A stretch of DNA of 6,933 bases. Origin: DATADF01 sp046263155. Its GTDB lineage: Bacteria > Actinomycetota > CADDZG01 > WHSQ01. The stretch spans positions 1 through 6,933 of the forward strand of contig JBHELF010000084.1 of assembly GCA_046263155.1 (NCBI GenBank), written 5' to 3'. A program made the position numbers and the translations under genes. Numbering within the stretch: the stretch's first letter is position 1; the number at the start of each line of letters is the position of its first letter. Positions 1 to 5,827 of the stretch are shown piece after piece. The notes beneath the pieces were generated by a model. It was not told where the DNA came from. It made no database searches and worked only from the letters and a program-made list of their open reading frames with translations.

Positions 1-362
1 AGGCGTTGACCGGGGCTTTGCTCTCCGAAGCAACTCGCGAGAAAAAAGAGGATGTAGTTGAGCGCACGCGAGAGCTCATGGATAACCCGCCTGCCGGCTT
101 CATCGGCGCGCTCGAGGCTATGAAGAAGCGGCCCGACTCGAGCGGAGACCTGGCCGAGATCAAAGTTCCGACCTTGATCATCGTGGGCGAGAACGACGCG
201 CCGACGCCGGTGGAGTTCTCACGCAAGATGCACGAGCACATCGGAGGCTCGCGACTGGTCGTCATACCCGAGGTCGGTCACCTCTCCAATCTCGAAGCGC
301 CGGAAGCCTTCAACGGCGCTCTGGCCGAGTTCCTCACCGAGGTCTCCGCTTCGAAAAGCTAG
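1..362 (+). CDS. alpha/beta hydrolase, C-terminal part (cut by window edge)
   Basis: This is the C-terminal ~119 residues of an alpha/beta-hydrolase fold protein. The reading frame is open to base 1 (first full codon at 3), so the start and the nucleophile elbow lie outside the window. The visible part has the classic last third of the fold: a cap-like helical stretch, then a strand with IKVPTLIIVGENDAPTP, where the Asp at 195-197 is the expected acid of the triad, then VVIPEVGHLSNLEAPEAF, where the His at 279-281 is the expected catalytic base, and a final helix before TAG at 360-362. The family covers esterases, lactonases, haloperoxidases and C-C hydrolases acting on small molecules; the substrate cannot be inferred from this part. 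The TTG at 6 is an internal codon, not a start. A large hairpin begins 16 nt after the stop. The family call is secure; the specific function is unknown. Confidence 0.88.
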   Translation, partial: ALTGALLSEATREKKEDVVERTRELMDNPPAGFIGALEAMKKRPDSSGDLAEIKVPTLIIVGENDAPTPVEFSRKMHEHIGGSRLVVIPEVGHLSNLEAPEAFNGALAEFLTEVSASKS

Positions 363-378
363 CGCCCGCGCTTCAACT

Positions 379-428
379 CGTTCTACCGGGATCGCGTCTC
401 TCATAAGAGACCAAATCCCGGAAGAACG
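379..428. repeat. 50-nt imperfect inverted repeat (long hairpin) between hydrolase and nuclease genes
   Basis: The arms 379-401 and 406-428 pair at 19 of 23 positions around a CATA loop. There are three helical blocks: CGTTCT/AGAACG, CCGGGAT/ATCCCGG and GTCTCT/AGAGAC. They are separated by a single A-A mismatch and a symmetric 3x3 internal loop. It starts 16 nt after the hydrolase stop. No T-run follows on the plus strand and no long A-run precedes it, so it is not a canonical intrinsic terminator. It may act as an mRNA 3' stabiliser, a factor-dependent terminator or a protein-binding site. Confidence 0.7.
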
Positions 429-495
429 CCTGCCTAGCGCTTAGTCGCAGGGTGCGCTGGGGGCGGAAATCCACGAAAAATGCAGGGTCCGCCCC

Positions 496-508
496 TAGGG
501 TTTTTCGC
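496..508 (+). promoter_or_regulatory. candidate -10 box for a leaderless nuclease mRNA
   Basis: TAGGGT at 496-501 fits the actinobacterial -10 pattern TAnnnT and is followed by 7 nt before the ATG at 509. Transcription would then begin at or next to the A of the start codon. No Shine-Dalgarno-like sequence precedes this ATG, which agrees with a leaderless message. No good -35 box is visible. This is a pattern-based inference only. Confidence 0.35.
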
Positions 509-1312
509 ATGGAGCAGGCGTTACTGAAGCTCTCGCCGTCGAGCGCGACCGATTTCAAGAACTGTCCGCAGCTGTTCAAGTACCGCGCGATCGAACGGCT
601 GCCCGAACCGGTATCGGGCGTCGCCGCGCGCGGTTCGCTCGTGCACGCAGTGTTGGAGCGCCTTTTCTCGGAGCCCCCTCCCCATCGCACCCCCGATCGC
701 GCGCTCGAACTTCTCGAGGCTTTGTGGGAGCAGGTCCGGGACGACGCCGAGTTCCGTCCGGCCGGTCTGGGCCGCCCCGAGGAAGAGGCCTGGCTCCAGG
801 AGAGCCGCCTCTTATTGAGCAACTACTTCAAGCTCGAAGACCCGCGGCAACTGCACGCGAATCGGCTCGAGTGGTGGGTGGAATACGAGCTTCCCGACGT
901 ACATCTGCGCGGCATCATCGACCGGCTCGAGGAACGGGTAGACGGCACCTGGATCCTCACCGACTACAAGACCGGGCGCGTGCCGGGCGAGCAACGGGAG
1001 ATCGCGGCCTTCTTCGGTTTGCGCTTCTATGCCCTGGTTTGCTGGCGTGCCTTCGGCATCCTGCCGAAGGAGATACGCCTGATCTATCTCGCCGATCCCG
1101 CCGTCTTAACTCTGAATCCAAATGAGGCCATGCTCGTCGCCTTCGAGCGGCAGATGGGTGCGTTGGGCAAGGCGATTCGCCGAGCCGTCGAAACGGACGA
1201 CTGGCGCACGCGTCCCTCTCCCTACTGCATGGCCTGCTCGTTTCAGAGCAAGTGCCCCGCCTGGGCCGAGGCCCGTATCGGTCAGGTCGACCAGGCCGGC
1301 CAAGCCGAATAA
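509..1312 (+). CDS. stand-alone PD-(D/E)XK nuclease, RecB/Cas4-like, with 4-Cys iron-sulfur motif
   Basis: A 267-residue protein of the RecB-family exonuclease/Cas4-like PD-(D/E)XK group, expected to cut DNA in a metal-dependent way in the cytoplasm, probably in repair or recombination. Core residues are visible: His46 in the LVHAVLE helix, Asp138 in RGIIDRLEE, and Asp152-x-Lys154 in ILTDYKTGR. Tyr174 of the usual QxxxY helix is kept, but the Gln position reads Gly170 (FGLRFYA). One N-terminal Cys (19, in FKNCPQLFKYR) plus three C-terminal ones (240, 243, 249; CxxC-x5-C) form the arrangement that binds a 4Fe-4S cluster in Cas4 and AddB. There is no helicase domain, and the length suits the small actinobacterial 'RecB family exonuclease' type, which I recall from mycobacteria. 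I chose ATG 509 because conserved sequence begins just after it and the upstream extension to 452 is unlike the family. There is no CRISPR context. It converges with the DUF2231 gene across 3 nt. Confidence 0.88.
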   Translation: MEQALLKLSPSSATDFKNCPQLFKYRAIERLPEPVSGVAARGSLVHAVLERLFSEPPPHRTPDRALELLEALWEQVRDDAEFRPAGLGRPEEEAWLQESRLLLSNYFKLEDPRQLHANRLEWWVEYELPDVHLRGIIDRLEERVDGTWILTDYKTGRVPGEQREIAAFFGLRFYALVCWRAFGILPKEIRLIYLADPAVLTLNPNEAMLVAFERQMGALGKAIRRAVETDDWRTRPSPYCMACSFQSKCPAWAEARIGQVDQAGQAE

Positions 1313-1315
1313 GAC

Positions 1316-1825
1316 TCAGTCCGGCGGATACTCGGGCTTCAGGATGGCGTCGCGGGCGCGTTTCTCCGTCTCGTTGATCACGCGCATGCCGTACACGTAG
1401 GTAACGGCACCGCCGATCCACCCTCCAACTAGCAATAGAGCGAAGCCGGCCAGCGTGGCCAACGCCGCGCCTCCCTCCAGCCGTGAGGCATGGAAGCCGC
1501 CGTCGAGGAGAGCGGCCGACGCGATGAAGGCGCCGTTGGCCAATGCCATCACGATCCAGTGAACCGTCGCGGTGTTCCACAAAGGCGTGCCGCGTCGGAT
1601 CCTGAGGTAGTCGACGAAACCCGTGAGGATCGTGGCGACCGAGACCACGAGCCCGATAACGATCGCGACGAAGGCGGCCTTAGCCATTGCTGCCTCCTCC
1701 ACACCGAGCCACCCGAGCGTCGCAGCCACGGTCGCGACCGTGTACGCGCCGATGGAAGCATCGGTCAGCGGCGGATGCGCGGGGTGTCCTCGAAATCCTC
1801 TGAGCAGTCGGATGATCGTCCGCAT
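1316..1825 (-). CDS. DUF2231-family four-helix membrane protein
   Basis: A 169-residue integral membrane protein. The N-terminus carries the DUF2231 signature GHPAHPPLTD with His14 and His17 just before the first helix. Four hydrophobic segments lie near residues 23-42, 48-72, 87-106 and 118-145. The hydrophilic link between helices 2 and 3 contains DYLRIRRGTPLWN, and the C-terminal tail is charged. The function of DUF2231 proteins is not established; conserved histidines at the membrane edge have made a redox or metal role thinkable, but that is conjecture. The ATG at 1823-1825 is 2 nt after the stop of the GMC dehydrogenase gene and no strong ribosome binding site is visible, so translation is probably coupled to the gene before it. 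It is the last gene of the minus-strand unit, and no hairpin terminator follows before the convergent nuclease gene. Confidence 0.85.
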   Translation of the reverse strand: MRTIIRLLRGFRGHPAHPPLTDASIGAYTVATVAATLGWLGVEEAAMAKAAFVAIVIGLVVSVATILTGFVDYLRIRRGTPLWNTATVHWIVMALANGAFIASAALLDGGFHASRLEGGAALATLAGFALLLVGGWIGGAVTYVYGMRVINETEKRARDAILKPEYPPD

Positions 1826-1827
1826 GA

Positions 1828-3450
1828 CTAGAACGACACCATCAACTTCTCCCGAGCGGATACGGCGGCAGGCTTACCACTGAGATGCTCTGCCAGGCGG
1901 GTCGCCAACGCCATGATCGTCTGCGACGGTTGCGCTGCCCCCGGTGTCGGAAAAACGCTGGCATCACAGATGTAGAGGTTGGGATGGTCGTGCGTCTTCA
2001 AATCCGCGTCGACCACCGAACTCGACGGATCGCTGCCCATCCGGCATCCGCCCATCGTGTGGTCGTTGCCCTCGCTGACGATCACTTCGTCGGCGCCGGC
2101 TGCCTTGAGGATCTGGGTCGCGAGGCCATGGATCTCCTCGCGCATGGATTTCTCGTTGCTTCCGTAGTTGAACGTCACCTTCGGGCGTGCAACGCCGAAC
2201 TCGTCCTTGTCATCGGAGAGCTCCACGCGATTGTCGTCGTACGCCAGGCATTCACCCTCCGTTCCCAGCACGACGAAATTCGGGTACTGCTGCAGGTAGC
2301 GCACGAAGTTCGAGCCCCAGTAACCATCTCCCGCTTTCGCAAGGGTCACCGCGAACTCGGCGGGAAAAAGACTCGCCGTCATCCAGCTCCACCCGCCCAC
2401 GAAATTGCGGACCGGTTGGGTTCCGTAGTGCTCTTGCGAGAGCAAGGTCCCGGGGGCCGTCGACCACATGTGGACCGGCTGGGAGAACCGTCCGAAATGG
2501 CTGTCGGCGACATGGGCGAGGAGGTACCTCCCCACGGTGCCGGATGAGTTCGCAATCCCATTCGGGAACCGGGAATTGGCAGAGTGAAGGAGGAGCCTCG
2601 GGTTCTCGATGCAGAACGCCGACATGACGTAAACATCCGCCTCTTGTCTCTTGGTCTCCCCGTCCTGCATATAGACGACGCCTGTGACCTCTCCCTCGGA
2701 ACCGGTCTCGATCTGCACCGCGCGCGCCCGCGTGCGGATCTCGGCCCCCGCAAGGACCGCTTTGGGGACGTAGTTGAGATGCACCGAGGTCTTGGCCCTG
2801 CTCTTGCAGCCCCATTGGCAGTACCCGTAGTTCATGCACGGTGAGCGGCCCTCGTGCTGGCCGGTGAGGATCGCCAACGGTGTCGGCACCCACCGGATCC
2901 CGAGCTTGTTCATGCCGCGCGCCACGATGATGTCGCGCGCGGTGGTCTGGTGGGGAGGCTGCGGATACGCGTAGCGCTTCGGCCCCCACGGCATCGTGTC
3001 CGGGCCCGACAGCGCCATCTCTTTCTCGACCAGGTCGTAGTAGGGCTCGAGTTCCTCGTACGAGATCGGCCAGTCCGCGCTCACGCCGTCGCGCGTCTTG
3101 CGCTCGAAATCCTCGGGCCACATCCGCAACGCGACGCCGCCGAAGTGAAGGGTGCCTCCTCCGACGCCCCGCCCGTCTCGTCGATGGCCGAGCTCCAGCT
3201 CTTCCTCACCGGTAAGCCACCGCCGGTCGTCCCAGTCGAACTTGCCGAGCATCTCGACCTCGTCCTGGCGGAGGTCTTGATCTGTCGAGAGCCAGTCGCC
3301 CGCCTCAAGCACGACAACCCGCCATCCGGCTTCGGAGAGCTCCTTGGCAAGAACGGAGCCACCCGCGCCGCACCCAACTATGCACGCGTCGACCTTGCCG
3401 TCGTAGTGGCGCATGTCGGCCGGACCGACGGTGAGTTCGAGCGGTTTCAC
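1828..3450 (-). CDS. GMC-family FAD dehydrogenase, gluconate/glucose dehydrogenase large-subunit type
   Basis: A 540-residue flavoprotein of the glucose-methanol-choline family, expected to oxidise an alcohol or sugar hydroxyl. The FAD dinucleotide site is at 26-31 (GCGAGG) with Glu49 ending the second strand. The FAD-contact GRGVGGGTLHFGG segment is at 93-105. The C-terminal active-site region has HTMGGCRMG (His464) and AQPSQTIMALA. The second catalytic position, 43 residues after the first as in glucose oxidase, is Gln507 where His or Asn is usual. Cys205, Cys211 and Cys215 make a C-x5-C-x3-C motif that I recall as the Fe-S ligand set of FAD-dependent glucose dehydrogenase catalytic subunits. 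No signal peptide is seen. The start is GTG 3450, sharing GTGA with the stop of the subunit 3-like gene; Met13 is an alternative. The neighbours support a membrane-linked dehydrogenase rather than an oxidase. The substrate is not determined. Confidence 0.9.
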   Translation of the reverse strand: MKPLELTVGPADMRHYDGKVDACIVGCGAGGSVLAKELSEAGWRVVVLEAGDWLSTDQDLRQDEVEMLGKFDWDDRRWLTGEEELELGHRRDGRGVGGGTLHFGGVALRMWPEDFERKTRDGVSADWPISYEELEPYYDLVEKEMALSGPDTMPWGPKRYAYPQPPHQTTARDIIVARGMNKLGIRWVPTPLAILTGQHEGRSPCMNYGYCQWGCKSRAKTSVHLNYVPKAVLAGAEIRTRARAVQIETGSEGEVTGVVYMQDGETKRQEADVYVMSAFCIENPRLLLHSANSRFPNGIANSSGTVGRYLLAHVADSHFGRFSQPVHMWSTAPGTLLSQEHYGTQPVRNFVGGWSWMTASLFPAEFAVTLAKAGDGYWGSNFVRYLQQYPNFVVLGTEGECLAYDDNRVELSDDKDEFGVARPKVTFNYGSNEKSMREEIHGLATQILKAAGADEVIVSEGNDHTMGGCRMGSDPSSSVVDADLKTHDHPNLYICDASVFPTPGAAQPSQTIMALATRLAEHLSGKPAAVSAREKLMVSF

Positions 3451-4043
3451 AGCTTCAGGTATCCCGGTTTGCGCTCCACGCGCGCCTGTACCTCGCCCTC
3501 ATCCAGCCAGATGTGGCCGGGCTTGTAGGACGGTCCGGGAAAACCCATCTCGACCATCCCGCGGGGATCGGATCCATAGCCGAGGAGTAAAAAGCCGCGG
3601 GTCCGCTTGAACCAAGTGGCCGACTCGAACCGCTGGGGGCCCTTCAGGTTTCCGCGCTCGGCCTCTCCCAGCAGCGTGTCTTGTTGGTCGCCGGTTAGCT
3701 GTGAGAAGTCCTTGCCGTGTCGCTTGCGCGCGTGGTCCTGAAGCACTCGGAAACCGGTCGGGATGAGCTCGCCCCGCGGCATCAGGCCATCCTTATCGTC
3801 GGCTCGACCAAGTTGCTTGTCGAAAACTTCATCGAGAAAGACGGCCAAGGCCTTTGCCGGGACCGCCCCGGGCAGGAGCCGCTCGGCGACCGCCACCACG
3901 GTGGCCTCGTCGCCGGCGCGCGTAACCCCAGACTTCTCTCTGGTCAGTCGGCGTCGAAGCTCCTCGCGCAGATCGGGCTCGACGTCGCGCGCGTCCAGGC
4001 GCTCGAAGAATTCGTCGAGTGTCGGATAGCGGTCGTCAGGCAT
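3447..4043 (-). CDS. gluconate 2-dehydrogenase subunit 3-like protein
   Basis: A 198-residue partner of the GMC dehydrogenase encoded next. It has the family's pattern: a helical N-terminal half with VVAVAERLLPG (near residues 50-60), a middle helix GFRVLQDHARKRHG, and the C-terminal signature GYGSDP...MGFPGPSY ending at residue 173. In known FAD-dependent gluconate and glucose dehydrogenases the equivalent small subunit is needed for assembly of the large subunit and usually brings a Tat signal. Here the N-terminus (MPDDRYPTLDEFFERL) is acidic and has no twin-arginine motif or hydrophobic core, so export by this route is not supported. The ATG at 4041-4043 lies inside the end of the membrane protein gene (8-nt overlap, ATGCCTGA), and its own stop overlaps the GMC start. 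This implies translational coupling and matched amounts. The family call is firm; the physiological substrate is unknown. Confidence 0.85.
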   Translation of the reverse strand: MPDDRYPTLDEFFERLDARDVEPDLREELRRRLTREKSGVTRAGDEATVVAVAERLLPGAVPAKALAVFLDEVFDKQLGRADDKDGLMPRGELIPTGFRVLQDHARKRHGKDFSQLTGDQQDTLLGEAERGNLKGPQRFESATWFKRTRGFLLLGYGSDPRGMVEMGFPGPSYKPGHIWLDEGEVQARVERKPGYLKL

Positions 4044-4434
4044 TCCAGAGAAGGCCTCCGAGCCCCAACAGTCCGATCAGCGCGTAGGCGAAGGGCAGGA
4101 CGGGGGGCGGGCCGCTCAGCACATTGCGCACCGAGAAGCCTCCAATCTGCTTACGCATTCCGTTGAGGTGGTAGTAGAGCCCGATCAGGCCATCGACGAC
4201 GCCGAGCGCGAGCAGTGCCGCCGCGACCCAACCCCAAATGCCGTCTCTCGCAAGGCTGCCGGCGACCACGCCGCCCACGATCAGTGGGGTCATGATGACG
4301 GGCCCCCACATGGCCAGCTTCTTGAATCCACCGGCCCAATGAAAAAGCGAGACCTGGATCCAGATCCCGAGATACATCACTCCACTGAACGCGACCGCGG
4401 CGCGGTCAAAGGTCCACCCGTCCCACTCTGTCAT
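4036..4434 (-). CDS. small four-helix membrane protein, candidate membrane anchor of the GMC dehydrogenase
   Basis: A 132-residue hydrophobic protein that I do not recognise as a named family. Four probable transmembrane segments lie near residues 12-33, 42-62, 66-90 and 110-130. The only histidines are His32, at the end of helix 1 (SLFHWAG), and His89, at the end of helix 3 (YYHLNGM); both lie at helix ends and could serve as haem or quinone ligands, which is inference only. ATG 4434 is chosen because the protein-like hydrophobic pattern starts there. The frame stays open upstream to 4692, but that part runs through the coding region of the dipeptidase gene on the same strand. The gene overlaps the subunit 3-like gene by 8 nt, so it is very likely part of the same complex or pathway. 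It may replace the cytochrome subunit that is absent here. Confidence 0.75.
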   Translation of the reverse strand: MTEWDGWTFDRAAVAFSGVMYLGIWIQVSLFHWAGGFKKLAMWGPVIMTPLIVGGVVAGSLARDGIWGWVAAALLALGVVDGLIGLYYHLNGMRKQIGGFSVRNVLSGPPPVLPFAYALIGLLGLGGLLWNA

Positions 4435-4447
4435 GACGATCTTTTCA

Positions 4448-4476
4448 TCGTTCCCCAGCCGTTGGAGGGGAAACGA
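4448..4476. repeat. spacer hairpin upstream of the four-gene dehydrogenase unit
   Basis: TCGTTCCCC at 4448-4456 is complementary to GGGGAAACGA at 4467-4476 with one bulged base, around a 10-nt loop. On the minus strand it ends 13 nt before the ATG at 4434, so it sits in the leader of the membrane protein gene. It shares three bases (4474-4476) with the neighbouring hairpin at the dipeptidase stop, so the two full structures exclude each other. It could tune expression between the two halves of the minus-strand cluster. Confidence 0.45.
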
Positions 4477-4490
4477 CACCTTAGGTGTCG
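4474..4490 (-). terminator. perfect hairpin spanning the dipeptidase stop codon, weak terminator candidate
   Basis: On the minus strand CGACACC, then TAA, then GGTGTCG form a perfect 7-bp stem whose 3-nt loop is the dipeptidase stop codon. Only TTT follows before a run of C, so as an intrinsic terminator it would be weak. It may slow or partly stop transcription between the dipeptidase and the dehydrogenase unit. Confidence 0.4.
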
Positions 4491-5821
4491 CGCAGTGACG
4501 CGAGGTGGTTGTAGAGCGCGCGAGCGGAGGCCAGGCCAAGTCGGAGGCTCTCCAAACGAAAACTTTCGTTCGGGCCGTGAATGCCGTCGAGGGGAAGCGC
4601 GTATCCCGACACGATGGCCGGGATTCCGCGATCGGAGAACACGGATAGGACGGGAAGCGATCCACCGACGCGGGTGAGAACCGGGGCGACACCGTTCGCT
4701 GCCTCCAAGGCCTCTGCAGCGAGCCGGATCGCGGGACTGTCGGGCGAGAAAAGAGCGGGCTCGCCCTTAGAGAACACCTCGATCTTCACCTCCGCCCCCG
4801 GCGGAATTGCATCTTCGAGCAGGCGCCGCACGGAGGCGCCTGCAGCGGCCACGGTCTGGCCCGGAGCGAGACGGATCGAGAGCTTGGCCTGAGCGCTGCT
4901 GGGGACCTGTGTACGGATCTGCGCCGCGTCGCCGCCGGCGATGCCGTGCACGTCGACCGAGGCATCGCCCCAGTTGCGCTCGTAGTACTCCGCGCCCGCT
5001 CTGTCGTGGAGTGGACGGCCCCCGACTTCTGCGATCACCTCGTCGCCCGGCGGTAACTTCGCCCATGCGTCGAGTTCGTCCGGCTTCGCAGGGACGATCC
5101 CCGCGCGCAGTGGTTCGGGCAACCGCCCGTCGGGGCCCGGCAACACCGCGGCCACCATTTGATGCACCACATGTAGCGCGTTGAGGACGCTGCCTCCGTA
5201 CATCCCGGAGTGAAGGTCCTGGGGAGCCGTACGGACCTCGATACCGAACATGACGATCCCGCGCGCCCCGAGCGTCAGCGCCGGGGTCTTCTCGTCCAGC
5301 ATGTCGCTGTCGAAGACGATCGCCGCGTCGGTGGGCTCATCGTCGGCGGCCAGCCAGTCCACCGCCGCCTGGCCCCCGGTCTCCTCGGCTCCCTCTATGA
5401 GGACTCTGACGTTTACGGGGAGCTCACCGGCCTCCGCCATCTCGCACGCGACGTAAAGCAGGGGGAAGAAGTTGCCTTTGTCGTCCGACGCGCCGCGCGC
5501 GTAGAGACGGTCTCCCCGGATCGTCGGCTCAAACGGCGGACTCTCCCAGTCGGAGACCGGGTCGGCCGACTGGACGTCGTAGTGGCCGTAGATCATGACC
5601 GTTGGCGCGTCGGGCTCCCGGCTCCGGAGACGACCGATGACGAGAGGATTCTCGAAGGTACGAAGAACGTCGGCAGTTCCGCCCGCATCCGCTATGCACG
5701 CCGCGGCCCAATTGGCCGCGGCCTCCAGATCCTCGGGTCGACCGCCGCCCGACGACATCGAGGGAATACGCAGCCATTCTTCGAGTTGCTCCATGAACCG
5801 GGTTGGTAATGACGTGCGCAT
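4481..5821 (-). CDS. M20-family zinc dipeptidase/metallohydrolase
   Basis: A 446-residue cytoplasmic metallopeptidase of the M20 (ArgE/DapE/carnosinase-like) family, expected to hydrolyse dipeptides or N-acyl amino acids with two zinc ions. All core motifs are visible: MIYGHYDVQ with ligand His80 and Asp82; YARGASDDKGN with bridging Asp113; IEGAEETGG with catalytic Glu146 and ligand Glu147; FDSDM (171-174) with the next Asp ligand; and GIHGPNESF with ligand His415. A dimerisation domain with LHSGMYGG (His204) lies in the middle. The length is normal for the dipeptidase subgroup. ATG 5821 lies 6 nt after the stop of the hydratase-family gene, so the two are probably co-transcribed; Met10 (5794) is an alternative start, and neither has a strong ribosome binding site. 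The stop codon lies in the loop of a hairpin. The family is certain; the exact substrate is unknown. Confidence 0.93.
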   Translation of the reverse strand: MRTSLPTRFMEQLEEWLRIPSMSSGGGRPEDLEAAANWAAACIADAGGTADVLRTFENPLVIGRLRSREPDAPTVMIYGHYDVQSADPVSDWESPPFEPTIRGDRLYARGASDDKGNFFPLLYVACEMAEAGELPVNVRVLIEGAEETGGQAAVDWLAADDEPTDAAIVFDSDMLDEKTPALTLGARGIVMFGIEVRTAPQDLHSGMYGGSVLNALHVVHQMVAAVLPGPDGRLPEPLRAGIVPAKPDELDAWAKLPPGDEVIAEVGGRPLHDRAGAEYYERNWGDASVDVHGIAGGDAAQIRTQVPSSAQAKLSIRLAPGQTVAAAGASVRRLLEDAIPPGAEVKIEVFSKGEPALFSPDSPAIRLAAEALEAANGVAPVLTRVGGSLPVLSVFSDRGIPAIVSGYALPLDGIHGPNESFRLESLRLGLASARALYNHLASLRDT

Positions 5822-5827
5822 TACGAA

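Noticed and set aside
452..508. Upstream GTG start at 452 for the nuclease
   Set aside because: The 19 extra residues are basic and unlike the family, and the -10-like box before ATG 509 fits a start there.
509..1312. Cas4 of a CRISPR-Cas system
   Set aside because: No repeats, spacers or other cas genes occur in the window, and the sequence fits the chromosomal stand-alone RecB-like family better.
1281..1340. Bidirectional terminator between the convergent nuclease and DUF2231 genes
   Set aside because: Only short palindromes (for example GACTCAGTC at 1313-1321) are present, with no stable stem followed by a T-run on either strand.
957..1580. 207-codon minus-strand open frame across the nuclease and DUF2231 genes
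   Set aside because: It spans the convergent ends of two well-supported genes and is highly Arg-rich; a shadow.
1885..2547. 220-codon plus-strand open frame
   Set aside because: It is antisense to the C-terminal half of the GMC gene, has no recognisable motif and low-complexity composition; a shadow frame.
2854..3528. 224-codon open frame on the plus strand opposite the GMC gene
   Set aside because: It runs antisense to a strongly recognisable coding region. Its translation is rich in Arg, Val, His and Ala without a domain, as expected from GC-rich codon shadowing.
4435..4692. N-terminal extension of the small membrane protein up to 4692
   Set aside because: It lies within the dipeptidase coding region on the same strand in another frame, with Ser/Arg/Pro-rich composition; the hydrophobic protein pattern begins only at 4434.
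5210..5809. 199-codon plus-strand open frame
   Set aside because: It lies opposite the M20 dipeptidase, which has all its motifs in the other strand.
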